From: an uncultured Clostridia bacterium
GTDB taxonomy: Bacteria > Bacillota > Clostridia > Oscillospirales > Ruminococcaceae
Direction of reading: 5' to 3'
Assembly (NCBI GenBank): GCA_937907305.1
Contig: CALERQ010000236.1
Span: 1 to 17,848 of the forward strand
DNA length: 17,848 bases
Shown: piece by piece, positions 6,215 to 14,496 of the stretch
Layout of the letters: every line of letters starts with the position of its first letter
How positions within the stretch are numbered: position 1 is the first letter of the stretch
Made by a program: the position numbers and the translations under genes
Notes under the pieces: generated by a model
What the model was told of the DNA's origin: nothing
The model's input: only the letters and a program-made list of their open reading frames with translations
The model's database searches: none

Positions 6215-6657
6215 AAGTAGTACTGAAACAGGATGTAAAAGGAACCGGTAAAAAGGGCGAGCTGGTAGAGGTAGCCGATGGCTACGCCCGTAATTTTCTG
6301 CTGAAGAGAGGCCTGGCCATCCCCGCCGATGCCGGTGCCATGAATGAACTGAAAAACCGCGAGGCCGCCAAGGCCTACCGTTTGGCGGAGGAGCAGAAGG
6401 CCGCCGAGGAGCAGAAGGCTGCCATTGACGGCAAGACCGTGAAGCTGACCGCCAAGGCTGGCGCCAACGGCAAGCTGTTTGGCTCCGTCACCGCCAAGGA
6501 GATCGCTGAGGGAATAGAAAAGCAACTGGGCACCGCCCTGGAAAAACGCAAGATCGTGCTGAAGGACGATATCAAGGCTTTTGGTTCCTACACCATCGAG
6601 GTCAAGATTTATAACGGCGTTTCCGCCAATGTATTTGTAGTTGTCGGTGAAGAATGA
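6211..6657 (+). CDS. rplI: 50S ribosomal protein bL9
   Basis: A 148-residue protein, exactly family length. bL9 binds 23S rRNA near the L1 stalk and extends along the outside of the ribosome, helping frame maintenance. The N-terminal signature MKVVLKQDVKGTGKKGELV and GYARNFLLKRGLAIPA are typical. An Ala/Glu/Lys-rich connecting helix (about 45-75) leads to the C-terminal domain, with VKLTAKAGANGKLFGSVT and ending VFVVVGEE. Its ATG lies inside the gdpP stop (ATGA), with GGGAGG upstream in gdpP, so it is translationally coupled. dnaB follows after 61 bases. Confidence 0.98.
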   Translation: MKVVLKQDVKGTGKKGELVEVADGYARNFLLKRGLAIPADAGAMNELKNREAAKAYRLAEEQKAAEEQKAAIDGKTVKLTAKAGANGKLFGSVTAKEIAEGIEKQLGTALEKRKIVLKDDIKAFGSYTIEVKIYNGVSANVFVVVGEE

Positions 6658-6718
6658 TCCCGGCTGATAATCCTGCCCAGGAGTGCCCCAAATCCCCCAC
6701 AGAAAAGGAGTGACCCCC

Positions 6719-8059
6719 ATGCCCGCGGATTATATGACCACCGAGAGCCGCCTGCCCTTCAGCCTGGAGGCGGAGCAATCGGTGCTGGGCGCGGCCCTGC
6801 TGGATGCCGGCTGCGTGCCGGATCTGGTACGGCTGGTGCGCCCGGAGTTCTTCTACCGGGAGCAGCACCGCAAGATCTTTGAGGTGATCTCCGGGAAATT
6901 TACCCTGGGTGAACCCATCGATATTGTTACGGTGATGGAGGCCGCTGTGCGGGAGGAGATCTTCTCCACCCCGGAAGAGACCAAGGCTTATTTGGCCCAG
7001 CTGGCGCAGATGGTACCTTCGGTGCGCAATTTGGAGGCCTATACCAATATCCTGCAAAGCAAGTACCACCTGCGGGCGCTCATCACCACCTCCCGGGATA
7101 TCATAGAACAGGCGGAAGCCCCCACGGCCCAGCCGGAAGGGCTCCTGGAATATGCCGAGCAGCGGATCTACGATATCCGCAACGGCCACAATAACGATAG
7201 CCTGATCCCGGTTTCCCGCGTGGTGCTGGAGACCTTTGATCATTTGCAGCGCCTTTCCGGCGAAAACCGGGCCGATTACCTGGGAATTTCCACCGGCTAC
7301 GGCGACCTGGACCGCACCATCACCGGCCTTAATAAATCCGACCTTATCCTGGTGGCGGCCCGCCCCGGTATGGGCAAAACGGCCTTCGCCCTCAATATCG
7401 CCGCCAATGTGGCGCTGCGGGGCAAAAAGACCGTCGCCATCTTTTCGCTGGAAATGAGCCGTGAGCAGCTGATGAACCGTCTTTTCGCTTCGGAGGGCGG
7501 CATTGACAGCCGTAGACTCCTCACCGGTGAGCTTTCCACCGAGGACTGGGGCAAGGTGGCCGATCTTTCCCCCCTCTTTGGCGCGGCGCCCCTCTACATG
7601 GATGACACCGCCGGCATTACCGTGGCGGAGATGAAGGCCAAGCTGCGCCGTGTGCGGGATCTGGGCCTTGTTGTCATCGACTACCTTCAGCTGATGAGTA
7701 CCGGCCGCCGCAGCGATAACCGTGTGCAGGAGGTTTCCGAGATCACCCGGAGTCTGAAAATTATGGCCAAGGAGCTGAATGTACCGGTCATCACCCTGTC
7801 GCAGCTTTCCCGTGGGCCGGAAAGCCGCAGCGACCACCGCCCCATGCTTTCCGATCTGCGTGAATCCGGCTCTATCGAACAGGATGCCGATATCGTGCTG
7901 TTCCTGTACCGGGAAGCCTACTACGAAAAAGACCGGGACGACCAGTCGGAAGCCGAGTGCATCGTGGCCAAGAACCGCCACGGCGAGACCGGTTCCATCA
8001 ACCTGCGGTGGGATGGCCGTTATACCCGGTTCTTCAGCGTGGATCGCAACCGCGAATGA
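6719..8059 (+). CDS. dnaB: Replicative DNA helicase DnaB
   Basis: A 446-residue hexameric 5'-3' helicase that unwinds DNA at the replication fork (called DnaC in Bacillus). The N-terminal domain begins LPFSLEAEQSVLGAALLD (12-29). The RecA-like motor has Walker A ARPGMGKT (214-221), Walker B LGLVVIDYLQLMS with D321, and conserved TLSQLSRGPESR and SDLRESGSIEQDADI segments. The ATG at 6719 is chosen because AAAAGGAG lies 9 bases upstream; an earlier in-frame GTG at 6683 has no such site. The stop overlaps the tilS start (ATGA). Nothing is missing or odd in the motifs. Confidence 0.97.
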   Translation: MPADYMTTESRLPFSLEAEQSVLGAALLDAGCVPDLVRLVRPEFFYREQHRKIFEVISGKFTLGEPIDIVTVMEAAVREEIFSTPEETKAYLAQLAQMVPSVRNLEAYTNILQSKYHLRALITTSRDIIEQAEAPTAQPEGLLEYAEQRIYDIRNGHNNDSLIPVSRVVLETFDHLQRLSGENRADYLGISTGYGDLDRTITGLNKSDLILVAARPGMGKTAFALNIAANVALRGKKTVAIFSLEMSREQLMNRLFASEGGIDSRRLLTGELSTEDWGKVADLSPLFGAAPLYMDDTAGITVAEMKAKLRRVRDLGLVVIDYLQLMSTGRRSDNRVQEVSEITRSLKIMAKELNVPVITLSQLSRGPESRSDHRPMLSDLRESGSIEQDADIVLFLYREAYYEKDRDDQSEAECIVAKNRHGETGSINLRWDGRYTRFFSVDRNRE

Positions 8060-9438
8060 GCACACCGCTGGAGCAAAAGGCGCTTTTGGCCCTGCGCCAA
8101 TATTCCCTGTTTACTCAGGGCGACAGGATTGCTGTCGGGGTTTCCGGCGGTGCGGATTCTGTCGCTCTTTTACGCTTTTTGGCTGCCCTGCGGGAGGAAT
8201 ACCGCTGGGAGCTGATCGTCTGCCACATCCACCATGGGCTGCGCGGCGCCGAAGCCGACCGGGATGAGCAGTTTGTGCGGGAGCTGGCCGGAAAGCTGGG
8301 GCTGCCCTATGCTGTCCGCCATATTGATGCCGCCGCTCTGGCGCTGGAAAACCACCTTTCGGTGGAGGAAGCCGGTCGCGATGCCCGTTATGCTTTCTTT
8401 GCCGAAACGGCAGGGGAGGGGGGACGCATCGCCACCGCCCACACCCTGGATGATACCATCGAAACGGTGCTGATGAACCTGGTAAGGGGCACCGGTCTGC
8501 ACGGACTGTGCGGTATTCCCCGCACTCGGGGCAATATCGCCCGTCCCCTGCTGGATGTGACCCGCGCCGAGGTGGAGGAATATCTGGCCCTGCTGGGCCA
8601 GCCCTACTGCACCGATAGCACCAACCTTTCCGATGACTATACCCGCAACCGCATCCGGCACGATATTTTGCCGCGGCTTTGCGAATTGAACCCGAACTTT
8701 ACCGGGGCCATGGCCCGCATGCTGCCCCAGCTGGCCGCCCAGTGGGCCCTCACTGAGCGGCTTGCCGAGAGCGCGGCGCAGCAGCTGCAGGGCGCCGCCT
8801 GCGGCGGCGCCCTGGACCGGCAGGGCCTTTTGGCCCTGCCGGAGCCGGTCTGCGACCGGCTGCTGCTGCGCCTGCTGGAGCGGCAGGGCCTGCCCCGTTC
8901 GGCCGCCGTGCTGGCGCGCATGAAGAAGACCCTCCGCACCGGCGGCAAGTTGGATGTCGCAGAGCGGGCCTGGTACTTCATCGCCGAAGGCGGCTGGGCC
9001 GCCTTGAGCTACCAGCCGCCGGGGGGCATCCCACCGGCTTTGGTGCCATTCCCCTTGCCGCAAAAGGCCGTCACGCTGCCCTTTGGCCAGCAAAAACGGA
9101 TAAAACTGACGCTTTGCAACAAAATAGTTGCGAAACAGTCCGAAAAATTTAACATTTCCCTCTTAAAAAATGAGGTGGATTGTGATAAGATAATAGGTAA
9201 TTCGGTTCTGCGTACCCGCCGCCCCGGCGACCGCATCCGCACAGCCAAAGCAGGGAAGCCGCTCCCGCTGGGAGAGGCCTGGGCCGCCGCCGGCATTCCG
9301 GCGCCGCTGCGCCCCGCCTTGGCGGTACTGGCGGATGATAGCGGTGTGCTGTGGGCCGAGGGCCTCGGCTGCGATTTCCGCGCCGCCGTGACCGAAAAAA
9401 CCGGACAATATGTGATAATTGAGTGCCAGGAGGAATAA
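8056..9438 (+). CDS. tilS: tRNA(Ile)-lysidine synthetase
   Basis: A 460-residue enzyme that uses ATP and lysine to modify C34 of the tRNA-Ile CAU anticodon to lysidine, so that it reads AUA. The N-terminal PP-loop SGGADS (30-35) and CHIHHGLRG, ATAHTLDDTIETVLMNL and RNRIRHDILP segments define the N-type ATPase core. The TilS C-terminal domain is present (LRTRRPGDRIRT onward). The start at 8056 overlaps the dnaB stop; translation is probably by coupling, as the upstream site is weak. Odd: bases about 9091-9210, encoding roughly residues 346-385, are only about 34% GC by hand count, against about 75% in the next 60 bases. Confidence 0.95.
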   Translation: MSTPLEQKALLALRQYSLFTQGDRIAVGVSGGADSVALLRFLAALREEYRWELIVCHIHHGLRGAEADRDEQFVRELAGKLGLPYAVRHIDAAALALENHLSVEEAGRDARYAFFAETAGEGGRIATAHTLDDTIETVLMNLVRGTGLHGLCGIPRTRGNIARPLLDVTRAEVEEYLALLGQPYCTDSTNLSDDYTRNRIRHDILPRLCELNPNFTGAMARMLPQLAAQWALTERLAESAAQQLQGAACGGALDRQGLLALPEPVCDRLLLRLLERQGLPRSAAVLARMKKTLRTGGKLDVAERAWYFIAEGGWAALSYQPPGGIPPALVPFPLPQKAVTLPFGQQKRIKLTLCNKIVAKQSEKFNISLLKNEVDCDKIIGNSVLRTRRPGDRIRTAKAGKPLPLGEAWAAAGIPAPLRPALAVLADDSGVLWAEGLGCDFRAAVTEKTGQYVIIECQEE

Positions 9439-9443
9439 ACACC

Positions 9444-9992
9444 ATGAGAATGGATAAGGACATCTGCAAGGTAATGTTCAATGAGGTGGAGCTGCAGGGC
9501 GTATGCAAACGCCTGGGCGAGCAGATCACCAAGGACTATGAGGGCAAGGATCTTTTGATCGTCGGCATCCTCAATGGCGCCATCGTTTTCGTCACCGATC
9601 TCATGCGCCAGATCGACCGCCAGATCAATATCGATTTCATGTCCGTTTCCAGCTATGGCAACGGCACCACTTCCTCCGGCAATATCCATGTGGCCAAGGA
9701 TCTCAATTCCGATATCGCCGGCCGCAATGTCCTCATCGTAGAGGATATTCTGGATACCGGCAACACCCTGCACCAGCTCACCAATATGCTCAAGGAGCGC
9801 AACCCTGCCTCCCTGAAAGTATGCGTGCTGCTGGATAAGCCCGCCCGCCGGGAGCAGGAGATCTATGCTGACTATGTCGGCTATACCATTCCCGATGCCT
9901 TTGTGGTGGGCTACGGCCTCGATTACGCCGAGGAATACCGCAACCTGCCCTACATTGGCGTCCTTTCCCCCAGCGTTTATTCCCACGAATAA
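9444..9992 (+). CDS. hpt: Hypoxanthine phosphoribosyltransferase
   Basis: A 182-residue purine-salvage enzyme that joins hypoxanthine or guanine to PRPP, making IMP or GMP in the cytoplasm. It carries the PRPP-binding signature VLIVEDILDTGNTL (96-109), the GILNGAIVFVTDLMR segment (41-55) and the flexible-loop region SSYGNGTTSSG. The ATG at 9444 has AGGAGG about 10 bases upstream, better than the in-frame GTG at 9423, which lies inside tilS. It follows tilS by 5 bases and precedes ftsH by 30, the conserved tilS-hpt-ftsH order of Firmicutes. Confidence 0.96.
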   Translation: MRMDKDICKVMFNEVELQGVCKRLGEQITKDYEGKDLLIVGILNGAIVFVTDLMRQIDRQINIDFMSVSSYGNGTTSSGNIHVAKDLNSDIAGRNVLIVEDILDTGNTLHQLTNMLKERNPASLKVCVLLDKPARREQEIYADYVGYTIPDAFVVGYGLDYAEEYRNLPYIGVLSPSVYSHE

Positions 9993-10022
9993 TCAAATCT
10001 GCCCAAGACAGGAGTGAAGTCA

Positions 10023-12098
10023 TTGTCACCCAAAAAGAGAAACTGGATCGTCCCGGTAGTGCTCATCGCGCTGTTCTTCTACATGGCGGTCCGCATCTTC
10101 AGCATGAATACCGCCCAGCCCAAGGTGGAGTACCGCACCATCATCGATTACTTCAAGAATGAGCAGGTGGCGGAGTATGAACTGGATTTTGGCACCGGCG
10201 AGCTGACCATGCAGCTCAATGATGAGAAAAAGACCACCATCACCTACAGCGTGCCGAATCTCAGTCTGTTCCTGCAGGATACCCACGCCCTGGTAGATGA
10301 GTATAATGCCGAGCATCCCGATGCGCCCATCAAGCAGTACTACGATGCCGCCGAGGCCATGCCCTGGTGGATCGATATGCTGCCGCTGCTGCTCACCGTT
10401 CTGCTCATGGGCGGCTTCTGGTATATCCTCATGAAGCGCTCCGGCGGCGGGGGCAACCCCATGGCCTTTGCCAAGCTCAAGCCCAAGCAGCAGGATCCCC
10501 ACAACCGTGTCACCTTTGATGATGTGGCCGGTGCCGATGAGGAAAAAGAGGAACTGGAGGAGATCGTCCAGTTCCTGAAGGACCCCGGCAAGTTCAATGC
10601 GCTGGGTGCCCGCATCCCCAAGGGTGTTTTGCTCATGGGCCCTCCCGGAACCGGTAAGACCCTGCTGGCCAAAGCCGTCGCGGGCGAGGCCGGTGTGCCG
10701 TTCTTCTCCATTTCCGGCTCCGATTTTGTCGAGATGTTCGTCGGCGTGGGTGCTTCCCGTGTCCGCGATCTGTTTGAGCAGGCCAAAAAGAGCGCGCCCA
10801 GCATCGTTTTCATCGATGAGATCGATGCCGTGGGCCGTCACCGCGGCTCCGGTTTGGGCGGCGGCCACGATGAGCGTGAGCAGACCCTGAACCAGCTGCT
10901 GGTGGAAATGGATGGCTTCGCGCCCAATCTCGGTGTTATCGTTATGGCCGCCACCAACCGCAAGGATATCCTGGACCCGGCCCTGCTGCGTCCTGGCCGC
11001 TTTGACCGTCATATCACCGTCAATTATCCCGATGTAAAGGGCCGCGAGGCGATCCTTCGCGTTCATACCCGCAATAAACCCATTGGCCCGGATGTGGATC
11101 TCGCCGTCATTGCCCGCTTTACCGGCGGCTTTACCGGCGCGGACCTGGAGAACCTGACCAATGAGGCCGCGCTGCTGGCCGCCCGCAAAAACCGCAAGGC
11201 CATCACCATGGAGGATATCCAGGAGGCCACCCTCAAGGTCGCTGTTGGCCCCGAAAAGCGCAGCCATGTCATCACTGATAAGGAGCGCCGCCTGACCGCT
11301 TACCACGAGTCCGGCCACGCCATCGTCACCTACTACTGCCCCCAGCAGGATAAGGTGCATCAGGTTTCCATCGTTCCCCGCGGCTGGGCGGGCGGCTTTA
11401 CCCTGGCCCTGCCGGAGAAGGATGTGAGCTACCAGACCAAGAAGTGGATGGAGGAGGAGATCGCCGTGCTGCTGGCCGGCCGTGTGGCCGAACAGCTGGT
11501 GCTGGAGGATGTCTCCACGGGTGCTTCCAATGACATCGAGCGGGCCACCAAGATCGCCCGCGCCATGGTGTGCCGCTACGGCTTCAGCGAAAAGCTTGGC
11601 CCCATGATTTACGGCTCCGACCAGGAGGAGGTCTTCCTGGGCCGTGACCTGGGCCATGCCCGTGATTATTCCGAGGAAGTTGCCGGCCAGATCGACGAGG
11701 AAGCCCGCCGCTTCATTGATGAGGGCTACAATAAGGCTGTTTCTCTGCTGGAAGAGCATATGGATCAGCTGCATGCCCTGGCCGAATTCCTGATGAAGTA
11801 CGAAAAGATCGACGGCGATCTCTTTGCCGAAGTCATGGGCGGCGTGATCTCCTTTGGCGAGGCTGCCGAGCGTGCTGAGCAGGAGTTGACCTCCGCCCGC
11901 GAAAAGGCCGAACGCGCCCGCCTGCAGAAGGAAGCCCAGCAGAAGGCCGCCGAGGAAAAGAAGGCCCAGCAGGGCTTCTCGGTGGAGCCTTTGGATTTCC
12001 ACCTGTCCCATGAGGAGCCCCCGGCCCCGCCGGTGGAGGCTCCCCAGGAGGATAAGGACGAGGATAAGCAAGATCCTTCCGGCCCCGCAGACCTGTAA
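10023..12098 (+). CDS. ftsH: ATP-dependent zinc metalloprotease FtsH
   Basis: A 691-residue membrane-bound AAA+ protease that degrades misfolded membrane proteins and regulators. Two membrane helices (about 9-26 and 118-137) flank an external domain. The AAA module has Walker A GPPGTGKT (206-213), Walker B IVFIDEID (261-268) and LLRPGRFDR (321-329). The zinc site is HESGH (428-432) with the third ligand in TGASNDIERAT (D504). The TTG at 10023 is chosen because ACAGGAG lies 8 bases upstream; the in-frame GTG at 10014 touches that site and is too close. The C-terminus carries a coiled-coil-like Ala/Glu/Lys tract and an acidic, Pro-rich tail of about 45 residues, which varies in this family. A strong terminator follows. 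Confidence 0.97.
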   Translation: MSPKKRNWIVPVVLIALFFYMAVRIFSMNTAQPKVEYRTIIDYFKNEQVAEYELDFGTGELTMQLNDEKKTTITYSVPNLSLFLQDTHALVDEYNAEHPDAPIKQYYDAAEAMPWWIDMLPLLLTVLLMGGFWYILMKRSGGGGNPMAFAKLKPKQQDPHNRVTFDDVAGADEEKEELEEIVQFLKDPGKFNALGARIPKGVLLMGPPGTGKTLLAKAVAGEAGVPFFSISGSDFVEMFVGVGASRVRDLFEQAKKSAPSIVFIDEIDAVGRHRGSGLGGGHDEREQTLNQLLVEMDGFAPNLGVIVMAATNRKDILDPALLRPGRFDRHITVNYPDVKGREAILRVHTRNKPIGPDVDLAVIARFTGGFTGADLENLTNEAALLAARKNRKAITMEDIQEATLKVAVGPEKRSHVITDKERRLTAYHESGHAIVTYYCPQQDKVHQVSIVPRGWAGGFTLALPEKDVSYQTKKWMEEEIAVLLAGRVAEQLVLEDVSTGASNDIERATKIARAMVCRYGFSEKLGPMIYGSDQEEVFLGRDLGHARDYSEEVAGQIDEEARRFIDEGYNKAVSLLEEHMDQLHALAEFLMKYEKIDGDLFAEVMGGVISFGEAAERAEQELTSAREKAERARLQKEAQQKAAEEKKAQQGFSVEPLDFHLSHEEPPAPPVEAPQEDKDEDKQDPSGPADL

Positions 12099-12115
12099 TT
12101 TCATCGTTTTTTCCA

Positions 12116-12156
12116 CCCCCGACAGAATCCAAGGTTCTGCCGGGGGATTTTCTTTC
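12116..12156 (+). terminator. Intrinsic terminator after ftsH
   Basis: The stem CCCCCGACAGAA (12116-12127) pairs with TTCTGCCGGGGG (12135-12146) with one A-C mismatch. It is followed by the T-rich ATTTTCTTTC. It begins 18 bases after the ftsH stop and should end the operon that starts at gdpP. Confidence 0.85.
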
Positions 12157-12164
12157 TGGGTTTC

Positions 12165-12267
12165 TGCAGCATCCCGGCCGCCCGCAGGGCCGGCGGCCTT
12201 CGGCCGCCGTAGGCGGGGGCTGGGCCCCGCCAGGCCCGCCCCTTTGGGGGCGGGCCGCCCTGCGGGC
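12165..12267 (-). repeat. Cloverleaf GC-rich intergenic repeat, copy C
   Basis: In opposite orientation to copies A and B, so the tail appears as TGCAGCATCCCGG at 12165-12177. A perfect 11-bp outer stem follows (GCCCGCAGGGC 12180-12190 with 12257-12267). It encloses three hairpins: 12191-12209 (CGGCGGCC-ttc-GGCCGCCG), 12212-12231 (GGCGGGG/CCCCGCC) and 12233-12256 (GGCCCGCCCC-tttg-GGGGCGGGCC). It starts 9 bases after the ftsH terminator T-run and ends well before the next promoter. Confidence 0.82.
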
Positions 12268-12302
12268 AGCTTTCCTTCTCCGCTAACTTGCGGCTTTCTC
12301 CC

Positions 12303-12379
12303 AGCGGGGTTCCGCACAGGCTCAAAGCCCTCCCGCCCCGCCGGTCCGCGGCCCTGCGGCGGCCTGCGGCCGCCCCGCT
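12303..12379. repeat. Second GC-rich inverted-repeat structure beside copy C
   Basis: AGCGGGG (12303-12309) is complementary to CCCCGCT (12373-12379). Between them GGCT-caa-AGCC and GGCGGCC-tgc-GGCCGCC (12358-12374, overlapping the outer arm) can form hairpins. The fold is less clean than the four cloverleaf copies and has no tail, so it may be a degenerate relative or unrelated GC-rich spacer. Confidence 0.35.
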
Positions 12380-12416
12380 CCTCACCCGGCACAAAAAGAA
12401 AAAATGTTCGCACCGC

Positions 12417-12445
12417 TTGACCGGTGCCCAAAATGTTGGTACAAT
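12417..12445 (+). promoter_or_regulatory. Sigma-A promoter of the topoisomerase genes
   Basis: TTGACC (12417-12422), a 17-base spacer and TACAAT (12440-12445). Both hexamers match consensus at five of six positions. The predicted start is about 30 bases before the ATG at 12481. Confidence 0.85.
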
Positions 12446-12480
12446 ATACTTGGTAAACTACGAGATATGGGGGAACTGCC

Positions 12481-14472
12481 ATGGCAGCAAAAGCAAAAAA
12501 AGAATACGGCAATGAGAGTATTTCCACCCTGAAGGGCGCCGACCGCGTCCGGAAACGCCCCGGCGTTATCTTTGGCTCCGATGGCCTGGAGGGCTGCGAG
12601 CATTCGGTATTTGAGATCCTCTCCAACGCCATCGATGAAGCCCGGCAGGGCTACGGCAAAAAGATCATCACCACCCGCTATGCCGATGGCAGCGTGGAGG
12701 TGCAGGATTTTGGCCGCGGCTGCCCGGTGGATTATAACCCCAAGGAGCAGCGCTACAATTGGGAGCTGGTCTTCTGTGAGCTGTACGCCGGCGGCAAATA
12801 CGATGGCACCGGCGACGGCAACTACGAATACGCCCTGGGCCTTAATGGCCTGGGTTCCTGTGCCACCCAGTATTCCTCGGAATACATGGATGTGGAGGTG
12901 CTGCGGGATGGTAAGCGCTATAATCTCCATTTTGAAAAAGGCGAAAATATCGGTGGGCTGAAATCCGAGCCCTACACCGGCCGCCAGACCGGCACCCGCA
13001 TCCGCTGGAAACCCGATCTTGAGGTCTTCACCGATATCGCCATTCCGCGGGAGTACTACACCGATGTCCTCAAGCGGCAGGCGGTGGTCAATCCCGGCGT
13101 GGAGTTTATCCTGCGGGACCAGCAGGATAAGGGCTTTTCCGAGGAGACCTTCTGCTACCAGAACGGCATCCGGGATTACTGTGAGGAGCTGGCGGGGGAG
13201 AACCCCCTCACCCCCGTGCAGTACTGGACCGGCGAGCGCACCGGCCGCGACCGTGCCGATAAGGATGATTACCGGGTCAAGCTGGGTGTGGCGCTCTGCT
13301 TTTCCAACCGGGTCAATATCACCGAATACTACCACAATTCCAGCTTTCTGGAGCACGGAGGTTCCCCGGAGCGTGCCGTCAAGGTGGCGCTGGTCAATCA
13401 GATCGACGCCTGGCTGAAGAATAATAACAAATACCTCAAGAATGAGAGCAAGATCAGCTTCCAAGATGTGCAGGACTGCCTGGTGCTGGTGTCCTCCAGC
13501 TTTTCCACCCAGACCTCCTACGAAAACCAGACCAAAAAATCCATCACCAATCAGTTCATCTATGAGTGCATGACCGAGTTCCTTAAGCACCAGATGGAGG
13601 TCTACTTCATCGAAAATCCCGATGACGCTGCCAAAATCGGCGAGCAGGTGCTCATCAATAAGCGCAGCCGGGAAAATGCCGAAAAGACCCGCCTCAACCT
13701 CAAGAAAAAGCTGGCCGGCAGTATTGACCTGGCCAACCGGGTGGAAAAATTCGTGGACTGCCGCAGCCGGGATACCTCCCGCCGCGAAATCTACATTGTG
13801 GAGGGCGATTCGGCCCTGGGCAGCTGCAAAATGGGCCGCGACAGTGAATACCAGGCCATCATGCCGGTCCGCGGCAAGATATTGAATTGCCTCAAGGCCG
13901 ATTATGTCCGCATCTTCAAAAACGATATCATCACCGATGTGCTGAAGGTACTGGGCTGCGGCGTGGAGGTCTCCGCCAAGACCAATAAGGAGCTTAATTC
14001 CTTCTCGCTGGAAAACCTGCGCTGGAATAAAATCGTTATCTGCACCGATGCCGATGTGGACGGCTTCCAGATCCGCACACTGATCCTCACCATGCTGTAC
14101 CGTCTCACTCCCACCCTCATCAATGAGGGCTATGTCTACATCGCGGAATCGCCCCTTTACGAGATCACCGCGAAGAACGACACCTACTTTGCCTACAGTG
14201 ATGCCGAAAAGGCCAAGATCTGCCGGGAGCTGGATGCGGCCAAGACCAGGTATTCACTCCAGCGCAGCAAGGGACTGGGCGAAAACGAGGCCGAAATGAT
14301 GTGGCTGACCACTATGAACCCCGAAACCCGCCGGCTCATCCGGGTCACCCCCGCCGATGTGGAGGAGACCGCCAGGATGTTTGATCTGCTGCTGGGCGAT
14401 AATCTGCAGGGCCGCAAGGACTACATTGCCGAAAACGGCAGCATGTACCTGGAGCTGGCCGATATCTCTTAA
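12481..14472 (+). CDS. Divergent type IIA DNA topoisomerase, ATPase (GyrB/ParE-like) subunit
   Basis: A 663-residue protein, close to ParE length. Type IIA enzymes pass one DNA duplex through another using ATP. The GHKL ATPase site is seen in EILSNAIDEA (E45, N49, D52) and QDFGRGCPVD (75-84), with NGLGSCATQ in the ATP lid, GTRIRWKPD, and QTKKSITN (350-357) carrying the transducer-loop Lys. The TOPRIM part has IYIVEGDSALGSCKMGRD (E441), MPVRGKILN, CTDADVDGFQIRT (D523, D525, D527) and RSKGLGENE. Several normally strict motifs are altered: EGDSALG for EGDSAGG, DFGRGCPVD for DNGRGIPV, NGLGSCATQ for HGVGASVVN. Active residues are kept, so it is probably functional. ParE, GyrB paralogue or a separate type cannot be settled from sequence. 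cinA follows after 24 bases. Confidence 0.9.
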   Translation: MAAKAKKEYGNESISTLKGADRVRKRPGVIFGSDGLEGCEHSVFEILSNAIDEARQGYGKKIITTRYADGSVEVQDFGRGCPVDYNPKEQRYNWELVFCELYAGGKYDGTGDGNYEYALGLNGLGSCATQYSSEYMDVEVLRDGKRYNLHFEKGENIGGLKSEPYTGRQTGTRIRWKPDLEVFTDIAIPREYYTDVLKRQAVVNPGVEFILRDQQDKGFSEETFCYQNGIRDYCEELAGENPLTPVQYWTGERTGRDRADKDDYRVKLGVALCFSNRVNITEYYHNSSFLEHGGSPERAVKVALVNQIDAWLKNNNKYLKNESKISFQDVQDCLVLVSSSFSTQTSYENQTKKSITNQFIYECMTEFLKHQMEVYFIENPDDAAKIGEQVLINKRSRENAEKTRLNLKKKLAGSIDLANRVEKFVDCRSRDTSRREIYIVEGDSALGSCKMGRDSEYQAIMPVRGKILNCLKADYVRIFKNDIITDVLKVLGCGVEVSAKTNKELNSFSLENLRWNKIVICTDADVDGFQIRTLILTMLYRLTPTLINEGYVYIAESPLYEITAKNDTYFAYSDAEKAKICRELDAAKTRYSLQRSKGLGENEAEMMWLTTMNPETRRLIRVTPADVEETARMFDLLLGDNLQGRKDYIAENGSMYLELADIS

Positions 14473-14496
14473 ATCCCCCGAAAAGAAGGCGAAACA

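Noticed and set aside
9166..9194. Internal promoter in the tilS A/T-rich island (GATAAT at 9189-9194)
   Set aside because: No acceptable -35 lies 16-18 bases upstream, and A/T-rich sequence makes chance -10 matches common.
10026..12632. Very long minus-strand open frame opposite ftsH and the following gap
   Set aside because: It is an artefact of high GC and biased codons. It crosses a terminator, a repeat and a promoter, and resembles no protein family.
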